Source of the DNA: Magnetospirillum sp.
GTDB lineage: Bacteria > Pseudomonadota > Alphaproteobacteria > CACIAM-22H2
Length of the DNA stretch: 64,000 nucleotides
Assembly: GCA_027532905.1 (NCBI GenBank)
Contig: JAPZUA010000002.1
Span: 1,146,824 to 1,210,823 of the forward strand
Direction of reading: 5' to 3'
The notes beneath the pieces were generated by a model. That model saw only the letters and a program-made list of their open reading frames with translations, was not told where the DNA came from and made no database searches. The position numbers and the translations under genes are program-made. Every line of letters starts with the position of its first letter. The stretch's first letter is position 1. Of the stretch, positions 38,761 to 47,632 are shown piece after piece.

Positions 38761-40944
38761 TTAGCCCTTGCGCGCAACCCAATCCCGCCACATGTCGCGC
38801 AGCGCCTTTTCGACGTTGCTTGCGTAGCGCTGCTCGTCCATCAAAGCGCTGGCTTCGACGATGGCGCGCTGGCCCAGGCGGCGGCGGTTGAGGGCGGAGA
38901 CGCTGCCGGCGAGGCCGACGGCCAATTCGACGTAATGCGCCTCGTCCTTGGCGATAAGGTCGGTCAAGCCCGCGGCGGTCGAGAGCGAGAAGCCCATACG
39001 CGCGAAAAACGCGTCGCCGGGCATCGTGACCATCGGCACGCCCATCCACAGAACGTCGCAGGTTGTCGTCCCCCCGTTGGCCGGGAACGGGTCGAGGGCG
39101 ACGTCGATTTCGTGATAGCGCAGATATTGTTTGGAATAGTCGCGGCCCACGAGATCGAGACGCTGCACCGGAATGCCCGCATCCGCAGCTCGTTTGAGGA
39201 ACGCCTTGCGCAGCTGCGGATGCTCGACGTCTTTGGCTTCGATGAGCAGGCGTGCGGTGGGTACCCGCGCCAAAATGCGGCCCCACACGCGCAAAGCCGT
39301 CGTCGAAAGTTTCGCCAGATTGTTGCACGTGCCGTAGGTCACGTAGCCGTTGCGGATCGCGGGCGTGGGCAGCGTCGCGTAAGCTTCGCTGTTGCGCCGG
39401 TCGGGATGGCGGATCATCGGCCGGTAGACGCAAAAAATGTCCGGCAGGCGGTAGAGTTTTTCGGAATAGAGCTTCTCGGAGCCCGGCGGATCTGTCAAAG
39501 GATCGCTCAAGCGCCAGCCCATCGATTTGAGGCCCGTCGTGTTCGGATTGCCGAGCCACGTGACCTGAACGGGTGCCGCCTCGCGCGCGAATGCCATCAG
39601 CCGGTTGCCGGCCGTGTGGCCCGCAATGTCGAAAAGAATGTCGATGCGGTCGTTGCGGATCATCTCGGCCGTTTCGGCGTCCGGCATGGTCGAGACGTCG
39701 CGCCATTGCGCGGTGTGGGAGCGCAACCTTGTGCCCACCGCATCGTCGGCGCCGAATTTGGTCGAATAGGCATAGAGCGGGAAATTCGCCTTGTTGAGAT
39801 GCGCCCACAGCGGCTCGACAAAATAGCTGCAGGCATGGTCGCGAAAATCGCCGGACACGAAGCCGACGCGCAAAGGCCGTTCGGGGTCGCGATCGTTGGC
39901 GAACACGGGCTTGGCCGGGCGCACGGGTGCCTCGAAGCGCTCGGCGAAACGGAAATGCTCGGCCGCAACGTCGGCGGGGCTGTAGGCGTCCGAATACTGG
40001 ATCGTCACCAGGATGTTCTGGTAGGCAAGCTGGTCGGCGGGCTTGAGCTTGATCACTTCGCGATAGCACGCGACCGCCTCGTCGAGCCGGCCCTGCTGCT
40101 TCAGCGCATTGCCGAGATTGAGATGCGCCGACGCGTTCGCGGGCAAGAGCTTGATGGCGGCACGAGCGGCCGCTTCCGCGCGGCCCGGCGTTTCGCCGAG
40201 TGCGCCCGCCAGATTGACCCACGCCTCGGGCCGCTTGTTGTCGACCGCAAGGGCAAGCTCGGCGAAGCGCTGCGCATCCGGCCCGCGCTGCAGGGCGATC
40301 ATCATGCTGCTCAAATTCGACATCGCGACCGGGCTCACGGGGGCGAGCCAAATCGCGCGCAGATTGGCCTCGACCGCCTGCGGATAGCGGCGCAAGGCTT
40401 TCAGCGTGACGGCCGCGACCGCGAGCGCATCGGGATAGACCGGCAAGGCGGCAAGGGCCGCGCCGCACGCCGCGTCGGCGCGCGCATATTCGCCCTTCGT
40501 GTAGAGGGCAAGGGCCGCATGCACGGTGGCTTCCACGCTCATCGTGCCCTCGGGCGAGGTCACGCTCAGCTTCTTGGCCTTGGCTTCGCATTCGGGATCG
40601 GCGACCAGGGCCGTCGCACTCGCGAATTTGGTGCGCAACTGAGCGATCGAATCGTTGAGCACGGCGCGCAGCTCGGGCGTGCGAAGGCCCCGCGCGAACG
40701 CGATCGCGCACAGCACATAGGCGGCCCAATCGTCGCTGCGCGCCTGCATGTTGCGTGCAAGCGGCAGCAAAGACGGCGTGTGGCGGCGCTGGATGACCAG
40801 TGCCCACATCGCGTCGCTGGCTTCCGTCGTGCCCGAAACGGTCAAAGCGGGGGCAATTTGGGCCGAAATCGCGTCGAGTTCGGCGGGCGAAAACGCCGCG
40901 TCGGACTCCAGGCGGTGCAGGATCGATTCGAAGTCGGTGCTCAT
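38761..40944 (-). CDS. TPR protein with GT41-like domain, copy 3
   Basis: A 727-residue paralogue on the minus strand. The N-terminal 130 residues are helical without clear TPR, followed by TPR-like repeats from about 140 to 330 (ANASAHLNLGNALKQQGRLD) and the GT41 domain from about 356: LRVGFVSGDFRDHACSYFVE, ILFDIAGHTAGNRLMAFARE, YGTCNNLAKLSTTALRVWGR with the Lys, and DPFPANGGTTTCDVLWMGVP. The last motif is nearer to copy 2 than to copy 1. It is divergent from the TPR-GT9 operon across 99 bp, so the two may be regulated from one region. Confidence 0.92.
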   Translation of the reverse strand: MSTDFESILHRLESDAAFSPAELDAISAQIAPALTVSGTTEASDAMWALVIQRRHTPSLLPLARNMQARSDDWAAYVLCAIAFARGLRTPELRAVLNDSIAQLRTKFASATALVADPECEAKAKKLSVTSPEGTMSVEATVHAALALYTKGEYARADAACGAALAALPVYPDALAVAAVTLKALRRYPQAVEANLRAIWLAPVSPVAMSNLSSMMIALQRGPDAQRFAELALAVDNKRPEAWVNLAGALGETPGRAEAAARAAIKLLPANASAHLNLGNALKQQGRLDEAVACYREVIKLKPADQLAYQNILVTIQYSDAYSPADVAAEHFRFAERFEAPVRPAKPVFANDRDPERPLRVGFVSGDFRDHACSYFVEPLWAHLNKANFPLYAYSTKFGADDAVGTRLRSHTAQWRDVSTMPDAETAEMIRNDRIDILFDIAGHTAGNRLMAFAREAAPVQVTWLGNPNTTGLKSMGWRLSDPLTDPPGSEKLYSEKLYRLPDIFCVYRPMIRHPDRRNSEAYATLPTPAIRNGYVTYGTCNNLAKLSTTALRVWGRILARVPTARLLIEAKDVEHPQLRKAFLKRAADAGIPVQRLDLVGRDYSKQYLRYHEIDVALDPFPANGGTTTCDVLWMGVPMVTMPGDAFFARMGFSLSTAAGLTDLIAKDEAHYVELAVGLAGSVSALNRRRLGQRAIVEASALMDEQRYASNVEKALRDMWRDWVARKG

Positions 40945-40946
40945 GG

Positions 40947-40968
40947 CCCGTTCGCCCGCGCGAACGGG
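40947..40968. other. Inverted repeat next to the start of TPR-GT41 copy 3
   Basis: CCCGTTCG (40947-40954) and CGAACGGG (40961-40968) form a perfect 8-bp stem with a 6-base loop, 2 bp upstream of the minus-strand start at 40944. The hairpin would lie over the ribosome-binding region of copy 3, so it may limit its translation or serve as an operator in the divergent promoter. On the plus strand a TTTT follows ten bases later. Confidence 0.4.
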
Positions 40969-41043
40969 GGCCGTGCTTTTGCCGCGCGCGCGCGTTTCTG
41001 ATAGGATTCGCGTTCTCTCAACATTTGCGGAACTGCCGGATCA

Positions 41044-42861
41044 GTGCAAGACATATCGCCGCCACTTTCCCCGCCTGTTTCAGTGTCGGGAACGCTTGAA
41101 GCGGCACTCGAGCGGCATCGCGCGGGCGATCTGGCAGCGGCTGCCCCGCTTTACGACCGCGTGCTGGCCATCGAACCGCTGAATTTCGACGCCCTCCATT
41201 TAAAGGGCGCTTTGCTGCGCAAAAGCGGCGACGCGAAGGCCGCCGTCGCGGCCATCGAAAAAGCCATCGCCGCCCACCCGACGCGCAGCGATTCCGCCGC
41301 CCTCAATCTCGCCAACGCGCTGTTCGACTGTGCGCGCTACGCCGACGCCGCCAAGCAGTATGCGCGGGCCCTCGCCGTTGCCCCCAACGATGCGGTGGCG
41401 CAGGCGCGTTATGCCGACGCGCTGCAAATGGCGGGCGACACGGCAGGCGGTATTGCGGCCTATCGCCGGGCTCTGGCGTTGGCGCCGACTGATTCCAACA
41501 GCTGGCACAATCTCGCCCACGCGCTCCAAAAGGCCGAGCGACCGCAAGAAGCGCTGGAAGCCGCACAACGCGCCCTCGCCCTGCGGCCCGACTATCCCGA
41601 AGCGCTCAATGCCTGCGGCAATGCGCTCGTCAGCCTCGAGCGGCCGAAAGAAGCGCTCGCCTATTATCGGCGCGCCATCGCAGGCAAACCCGATTTCGCC
41701 GAACTCTACGGCAATCTCGGCAACGCGCTGCGTGGGCTCGGCTTGCGCAGCGAGGCGCGCGAAAACTACGACTGCGCGGTCGCCCTCAACGAAAAGCTGC
41801 CGAGGCAAGCCAAAGAACGTTCGGTTGCATTTTACAACCGCGCCAATCTCGCCCTCGACACGCTCGACCACGAATCCGCACTCGCCGACTTCGAAAAAGC
41901 CATCCAGCACGACCCTGACAGCACGATGGCGAATCTGAACGCGGCCCTCACGCGTCTGCAGGGCGGGGATTTCAAGCGCGGCTGGCCGGACTATGAATGG
42001 CGCTGGCGCGACAGCGGCCTTGCCTCGAGCCGCCGCAAATTCGACGAGCCGCGCTGGACGGGCGAAGCCGATCTCAAGGGCAAACGCATCCTGCTCTATG
42101 CCGAACAGGGCTTCGGCGACACGCTCCAATTCGTACGCTACGTGCCCATGGCGGCCGCACGCGGTGCGCATGTGGCGCTCGAAGTACAGCCGCCCTTGCG
42201 CCGCCTGCTCGACGGATTTGCAGGAGCCGCCCAAATCGTTGCGCGCGGCGAGGCTGTGCCGCCCGTCGATTTCGAATGCCCGCTTCTGAGCCTGCCGCTC
42301 GCCTTCAAGACAGATCTCGACAGCGTGCCCGCCCCGCTTGGCTATTTGAAGCCCGAGGCGGCGGCGGTCGAAGCCTGGCAAAAACGCCTCGGCGCGAAGA
42401 CGGGCCTTCGCGTCGGCTTCGTGTGTTCCGGCAGTGCCACGCACAAAAACGACAAAAACCGCTCGATCGCGATGCGCAACATGCTGGCGATCGCGCCCGA
42501 GGGTGTCACGTTCATGTGCTTGCAGAAGGAATTGCGGCCCGCCGATGCGGCGTTCCTGCGCAGCCGCCGCGACGTGCCGTTTTTCGGCGACACGCTGGCC
42601 GATTTCGCCGATACGGCCGCCCTCATCGCCAACATGGATCTGGTCGTGACGGTCGATACGTCCGTCGCGCATCTTGCGGGCGCTCTGGGCAAGCCCACTT
42701 GGGTGCTGCTGCCCTACAACCCGGACTGGCGCTGGCTTTTGGGCCGCACCGACAGCCCGTGGTATCCGAACATGCGGCTGTTCCGGCAGAAGCATATCGG
42801 CGCTTGGGCCGAAGTACTCGACGAAGTGGGCGCCGCTTTGAGCACCCTGCCCACGCCATGA
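41044..42861 (+). CDS. TPR protein with GT9/heptosyltransferase-like C-terminal domain
   Basis: A 605-residue cytoplasmic protein, first of a six-gene operon. Residues about 18-310 are TPR repeats (ALERHRAGDLAAAAPLYDRV). The GT-B C-terminal domain starts near residue 345 with GKRILLYAEQGFGDTLQF, continues with FVCSGSATHKNDKNRSI, and holds the nucleotide-sugar site VDTSVAHLAGALGKPTWVLL (Asp538), then NPDWRWLLGRTDSPWYPNM. The DTSVAHLA motif is that of ADP-heptose transferases (GT9), so it resembles autotransporter heptosyltransferases more than OGT. The start is GTG 41044; no ATG fits. Its stop overlaps the next start as ATGA. Confidence 0.88.
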   Translation: MQDISPPLSPPVSVSGTLEAALERHRAGDLAAAAPLYDRVLAIEPLNFDALHLKGALLRKSGDAKAAVAAIEKAIAAHPTRSDSAALNLANALFDCARYADAAKQYARALAVAPNDAVAQARYADALQMAGDTAGGIAAYRRALALAPTDSNSWHNLAHALQKAERPQEALEAAQRALALRPDYPEALNACGNALVSLERPKEALAYYRRAIAGKPDFAELYGNLGNALRGLGLRSEARENYDCAVALNEKLPRQAKERSVAFYNRANLALDTLDHESALADFEKAIQHDPDSTMANLNAALTRLQGGDFKRGWPDYEWRWRDSGLASSRRKFDEPRWTGEADLKGKRILLYAEQGFGDTLQFVRYVPMAAARGAHVALEVQPPLRRLLDGFAGAAQIVARGEAVPPVDFECPLLSLPLAFKTDLDSVPAPLGYLKPEAAAVEAWQKRLGAKTGLRVGFVCSGSATHKNDKNRSIAMRNMLAIAPEGVTFMCLQKELRPADAAFLRSRRDVPFFGDTLADFADTAALIANMDLVVTVDTSVAHLAGALGKPTWVLLPYNPDWRWLLGRTDSPWYPNMRLFRQKHIGAWAEVLDEVGAALSTLPTP

Positions 42862-45557
42862 AAGAAGCCAGCAAATCGGTCGTCCGGCGTTTGACGGATG
42901 TGCGCTTCGCCACACGCTTCTTTGTGGGGGCCGGCATCGATATCGGGGCCGGCAGCGATCCCGTGTCGCTCTATGCCGAACAGTTCCCGCTGATGACGGC
43001 GTTGCGCGTGTGGGACATGCCGGACGGCGATGCGCAAAAACTCGCTACCGTTGCGAACGAAAGCCTCGACTTCGTGCACTCGAGCCATTGCCTCGAACAC
43101 ATGGTCGATCCGACGGCGGCGTTGGCCCGCTGGTTCGAGGTCGTGAAGCCGGGCGGTCATCTCGTGATCTTGATCCCGGACGAAGATCTCTACGAGCAGG
43201 GCATTTGGCCGTCGAACAAGAACAACGACCATAAATGGACTTTTGCAATCTACAAAAGGCGCTCCTGGAGCCCGAAATCGATCAACGTAATCGAGATGGT
43301 GGCGAAGCTCCCGGAGGCGGCCGAAATCGTCAAGATCGAAAAGCTCGATGCGTCTTACCGCTACAATCTGCCCCCGCTCGACCAGACGCTCACGCCCGTC
43401 GGCGAATGCGCCATCGAAATAGTGATCCGCAAACGCCTGCCGGCCGAGATTGGTGCGGGCGGAAGATTGCCGCGCAAAGGGACTTTGTCACGCGCCGAGA
43501 TCCATGCGCTGACCGGCCTCAATCTTGGGCCTACCCCAGCGCCGGCACCGGCCCCCAAGGCTGCCGCCAAGAAGACCGAAATCGATCCGCGCTTGGCCAA
43601 GGCCGTGGCATTGCATCAAGCGCGCGATTTTGCGGCGGCCGAAAAAATCTATCGCGCGATCCTCGCCGACGATGCCGCCAATTTCGATGCGCTGCATCTG
43701 CTCGGCGTTGCCCATCGCCAGCGCGGCGATTCCGGCGCGGCCGTCGATTTCATCGGCAAAGCGCTGGCGCTCGAGCCGAACAGCGGCTCGGCCTACGGCA
43801 ACTACGCCAATGCGCTGCGCGATCTCGGCCGCCTCGAAGAAGCGCTGCAGGCTTGCGCCAAGGCGGCCGCGTTGCAGCCGCAAAACGCCGAACCGCTATT
43901 CCAGCGCGGCAATCTGCTCCGCGATCTGCAGCGGCCCCAGGAAGCGCTCGCCGCCTACGACGCGGCCCTGGCACTTGACCCGCGTTATGCCGAAGCGCTG
44001 AACGGGCGTGCGAGCACGCTCTATGCGCTCGGGCGCTTGGGCGATGCGCTCGCCTGCTACGACGCGGCCTTGCAGCTGCGCCCGACTTATGTGGAGGCGC
44101 TGAGCAACCAAGCCGTGGTGCTGCGCGCCCTCGGCCGCAATGCGGAAGCGCTCGCCGCCTACGACAAGGCGCTTGCGCTCCGCCCCGATTTCCACGAGGC
44201 CGCGATCAATCGCGGCGTGGCGCTGTCGGCACTCGGGCGTTTCGAAGAAGCGCTTGCAAGCTGCGAAGCCGTGCTCGCGACCGCACCTGCGCATGCGCTG
44301 GCGCTAAACGGGGCTGGCAGTGCTTTGTTTGCGCTCGAGCGGCTCGAGGAAGCGCGGGCGCGCTATCAGGCGGCACTTGCCGCACGCCCCGACTTTGCCG
44401 ACGCGCACAACAATCTCGGCACGATCGAACGCGCGCTCGGGAATCGCGATGCGGCGTTTGCGTGTTTCACGCGCGCGATCGAGCTGCGCCCGGCCTATGC
44501 GGAGGCCTACTACAATCGCGGCATCCTCGCGCTCGACGGGCTCGACACCGATGCCGCCATGCGCGACTTCGACGCGAGCATTGCGCGCGAACCTGCCCAC
44601 ATGGCCGCCAATCGCGCCAAAGCCATGCTGCAATTGCTGCTCGGCGACTTCGCCAAAGGCTGGCAGCAATACGAGACGCGCTGGGCCGATCCTGCCATCG
44701 CCGCCTCGATCCGCAGCTACGGCGTGCCGCGCTGGGCCGGCTCGGCCGACATCAAAGGCAAGCGCCTGCTGCTCTATGCCGAGCAGGGCTTCGGCGACAC
44801 GATCCAATTCGCGCGCTACGCCACGCTTGCTGCGGCGCGCGGCGCACACGTGATCCTCGAAGTGCAGCCCGCGTTGAAACGCCTGTGCGAAGGTTTGCCG
44901 GGTGTCGCCCAACTTGTGGCGCGCGGCGAAAAACTGCCCGCGATCGATCTCGAATGTCCGCTTTTGAGCGCACCCCTTGCGTTCGCGACCGACCTTGCCA
45001 CGATCCCGCGTGCGCCCGCCCCTTTCCGCGTCGATGCGGCGGCTGCGGCAGCGTTCGAGCGGCGTTTGGGCAAGCGCGGCAAAACGCGCGTGGGCTTCGT
45101 TGCTTCGGGCAGTACCACGCACAAAAACGACAAAAACCGCTCGATCCCAATGCGCGAATTTTCAACCTTTGCGGCCCCGGGGCGACAGCTCGTGTGCCTG
45201 CAAAAGGACCTGCGCGACGCCGACCGCGGAGCGCTCGCGGCCCTAACACACGTGCCGTTTCTCGGTCAGGATCTCGCCGATTTTGCCGCGACGGCTGCCC
45301 TCGTTTCCACGCTCGACGCGGTCGTGACGGTCGATACGTCCGTCGCCCATCTGGCGGCCTCGCTGGGGAAACCCACCTTCGTGCTGCTGCCCTTCAATCC
45401 GGATTGGCGCTGGCTTTTGGGCCGCAGCGACACGCCGTGGTATCCGAGCATGCGTCTGTTCCGCCAGAAGGCGATCGACGCATGGGAACCGGCGCTCGCC
45501 GAAGCGGCCGCCGCCTTGAATGAACTCAACGCGCAACAGCAAGCGGTCGCGATATGA
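42858..45557 (+). CDS. SAM methyltransferase - TPR - GT9-like fusion, copy 1
   Basis: An 899-residue three-part protein. Residues 1-200 are a class I SAM-dependent methyltransferase: motif I IDIGAGSDP (27-35), the acidic WDMPDGDAQ, SSHCLEHMVDP (from residue 75) and FEVVKPGGHLVILIPDEDLY. A Pro/Ala linker (about 215-245) leads to about ten TPR repeats, the most in the operon. The GT9-like domain starts near residue 632 with LLLYAEQGFGDTIQFARYA and carries VDTSVAHLAASLGKPTFVLL (Asp826). The methyltransferase could cap or modify the sugar that the GT domain transfers; that is inference. The frame is open upstream but only across the previous gene. Confidence 0.88.
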   Translation: MKEASKSVVRRLTDVRFATRFFVGAGIDIGAGSDPVSLYAEQFPLMTALRVWDMPDGDAQKLATVANESLDFVHSSHCLEHMVDPTAALARWFEVVKPGGHLVILIPDEDLYEQGIWPSNKNNDHKWTFAIYKRRSWSPKSINVIEMVAKLPEAAEIVKIEKLDASYRYNLPPLDQTLTPVGECAIEIVIRKRLPAEIGAGGRLPRKGTLSRAEIHALTGLNLGPTPAPAPAPKAAAKKTEIDPRLAKAVALHQARDFAAAEKIYRAILADDAANFDALHLLGVAHRQRGDSGAAVDFIGKALALEPNSGSAYGNYANALRDLGRLEEALQACAKAAALQPQNAEPLFQRGNLLRDLQRPQEALAAYDAALALDPRYAEALNGRASTLYALGRLGDALACYDAALQLRPTYVEALSNQAVVLRALGRNAEALAAYDKALALRPDFHEAAINRGVALSALGRFEEALASCEAVLATAPAHALALNGAGSALFALERLEEARARYQAALAARPDFADAHNNLGTIERALGNRDAAFACFTRAIELRPAYAEAYYNRGILALDGLDTDAAMRDFDASIAREPAHMAANRAKAMLQLLLGDFAKGWQQYETRWADPAIAASIRSYGVPRWAGSADIKGKRLLLYAEQGFGDTIQFARYATLAAARGAHVILEVQPALKRLCEGLPGVAQLVARGEKLPAIDLECPLLSAPLAFATDLATIPRAPAPFRVDAAAAAAFERRLGKRGKTRVGFVASGSTTHKNDKNRSIPMREFSTFAAPGRQLVCLQKDLRDADRGALAALTHVPFLGQDLADFAATAALVSTLDAVVTVDTSVAHLAASLGKPTFVLLPFNPDWRWLLGRSDTPWYPSMRLFRQKAIDAWEPALAEAAAALNELNAQQQAVAI

Positions 45558-47632
45558 AAGAAACCAGCAAATCCATCGTCCGCCGCCTTGCCGACATGCG
45601 CTACGCAATGCGCTTTTTTGTCGGCCAAGGCATCGATATCGGCGCGGGCAGCGATCCGATCTCGCTCTATGCCGAGCAGTTCCCGCGCATGACGGGCTTG
45701 CGCGTGTGGGACATGCCGGACGGCGATGCGCAGAAGCTCGCTACCATTGCGGATGCAAGCCTCGACTTCGTGCATTCGAGCCATTGCCTCGAGCACATGG
45801 TCGATCCGATGGCGGCCTTGCAGCGCTGGTTCGACGTGCTGAAGCCCGGCGGCCACATGGTGCTGCTGTTCCCGGACGAGGACATGTACGAGCAGGGCAT
45901 CTGGCCGTCGAATAAGAACAACGACCACAAATGGACGTTCGCGATCTACAAGAAGCGGTCCTGGAGCCCGAAGTCGCTGAACGTGATCGAGATGGTGGCC
46001 AAACTCTCGGAGGCTGCCGAACTCGTGAAGCTCGAAAAGCTCGACGCGTCCTACCGCTACAATCTGCCGCCGCTCGACCAGACGCTCACGCCCGTCGGCG
46101 AATGCGCCATCGAAATGGTGATCCGCAAACGCCTGCCCGAGGAGATTGCGGCGGGCGGCAGATTGCCGCGCAAAGGAACGCTGTCGCGCGCCGAAATCTT
46201 CTCGCTGACCGGCATCAATGTCGGCGCAGCCCCAGCACCTGCCGCCGCACCCGCATCGACGACCGACACGAAACTGCGCCAAGCTTTGGCGCTGCACCAG
46301 AAAAACGATCTCGCTGCGGCCGAGCCTCTCTATCGCGAAGTGATGGCGGCCGATCCGAAAAATTTCGACGCGCCGCATCTGCTCGGCATCATGCGCCGCC
46401 AACAGGGCGATTCGGCGGCCGCAATTCCGCTCCTGGAGCGGGCCCTCGAAATCATCCCGCGCAGTTCGCTGGCGCACATGCATCTGGGCAACGCGCTGCG
46501 CGATCTCGGGCGCAACGCCGAAGCGCGCGCGCATTACGACAAGGCCGTGGAGATCGATCCGAAGCTCGCCGAGGCCTACTACAATCGCGGCTACATGGCG
46601 CTGCACGAGGTCGACACGCACGGTGCCCTCGCCGATTTCGACAAGACGATCGAAAACGAGCCGACGCACGCGATGGCCAACCGCTTCTCGGGCATGGTGC
46701 GCCTGCTGCACGGCGATTTTGCGCGCGGCTGGCCGCAATACGAGTGGCGCTGGCGCGGCGAGAACCCGGCCGACGTGCTGCGCGATTTCGGCGTGCCGCG
46801 CTGGACGGGCGAGGCCGATCTCAAGGGCAAGCGCATCCTCTTGCATGCCGAGCAGGGTTTCGGCGACACGATCCAGTTCGTGCGCTACGCGCCGATGGTG
46901 GCCGCACGCGGCGCCCATGTGGTGCTCGAAGTGCAGCCGCCTTTGAAGCGGCTCGTTGAGGGTTTTGCGGGCGTCGCCGAGCTCGTTGTGCGCGGCGACA
47001 CGCTGCCGCCGGTCGATTTCGAATGCCCGCTTCTGAGCCTGCCGCTCGCCTTCAAGACCGATATCGAGACGATCCCTTCGTCGCCCGCCTATCTCAAGGC
47101 CGATGCGGCCCTATCGGCCGCGTGGGCCAAGCGGCTGGGACCGCCCAAGGGAAGGCGCATCGGCTATGCGAGCACGGGCCAGCCGCGCCATACAAGCGAC
47201 ACGTATCGCTCGATCCCGATGCGCGACTTTCTGAACATCGTCACGCCGAAAGACAGTTTCTATTGCCTGCAGAAAGAACTGCGGCCCGAAGACGCGGCCC
47301 TGCTCGATCAGCGCCCCGAGATTCCGTTTTTCGGCCCCGATCTTTCGGACTTCGCCGATACGGCGGCTCTGATGGCCAATCTCGATCTCGTGATCACGGT
47401 CGACACGTCCGTGGCGCACCTCGCGGCTTCCCTCGGCAAGCCGACTTGGATTTTGCTGCGCTACGATACCGATTGGCGCTGGCTGCAGAAGCGAAGCGAC
47501 AGCCCGTGGTATCCGAGCGTGCGGCTGTTCCGCCAGACCAATCGCGGCGCCTGGGGCAACGTGCTCGACGAAGTGGCGCAAGCACTCAAAGCAAGCCCCA
47601 AAAAACAAAGCAGCGGCAAGAAATCGAAATGA
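45554..47632 (+). CDS. SAM methyltransferase - TPR - GT9-like fusion, copy 2
   Basis: A 692-residue copy of the fusion with a much shorter TPR part (about four repeats, residues 235-385). The methyltransferase half is almost the same as in copy 1, including GIDIGAGSDPISLYAEQFPR and EDMYEQGIWPSNKNNDHKW. The GT9-like domain begins near residue 424 (LLHAEQGFGDTIQFVRYAPM) with VDTSVAHLAASLGKPTWILL (Asp617). STGQPRHTSDTYRSI replaces the HKNDKNRSI element found in its neighbours, so donor or acceptor contacts differ there. It is coupled at both ends by ATGA overlaps. Confidence 0.88.
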   Translation: MKETSKSIVRRLADMRYAMRFFVGQGIDIGAGSDPISLYAEQFPRMTGLRVWDMPDGDAQKLATIADASLDFVHSSHCLEHMVDPMAALQRWFDVLKPGGHMVLLFPDEDMYEQGIWPSNKNNDHKWTFAIYKKRSWSPKSLNVIEMVAKLSEAAELVKLEKLDASYRYNLPPLDQTLTPVGECAIEMVIRKRLPEEIAAGGRLPRKGTLSRAEIFSLTGINVGAAPAPAAAPASTTDTKLRQALALHQKNDLAAAEPLYREVMAADPKNFDAPHLLGIMRRQQGDSAAAIPLLERALEIIPRSSLAHMHLGNALRDLGRNAEARAHYDKAVEIDPKLAEAYYNRGYMALHEVDTHGALADFDKTIENEPTHAMANRFSGMVRLLHGDFARGWPQYEWRWRGENPADVLRDFGVPRWTGEADLKGKRILLHAEQGFGDTIQFVRYAPMVAARGAHVVLEVQPPLKRLVEGFAGVAELVVRGDTLPPVDFECPLLSLPLAFKTDIETIPSSPAYLKADAALSAAWAKRLGPPKGRRIGYASTGQPRHTSDTYRSIPMRDFLNIVTPKDSFYCLQKELRPEDAALLDQRPEIPFFGPDLSDFADTAALMANLDLVITVDTSVAHLAASLGKPTWILLRYDTDWRWLQKRSDSPWYPSVRLFRQTNRGAWGNVLDEVAQALKASPKKQSSGKKSK

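Noticed and set aside
41997..45557. A 1186-codon frame covering the second gene of the GT9 operon
   Set aside because: The first 287 codons only read the preceding gene in another phase; the real start is the ATG at 42858 that overlaps the previous stop.
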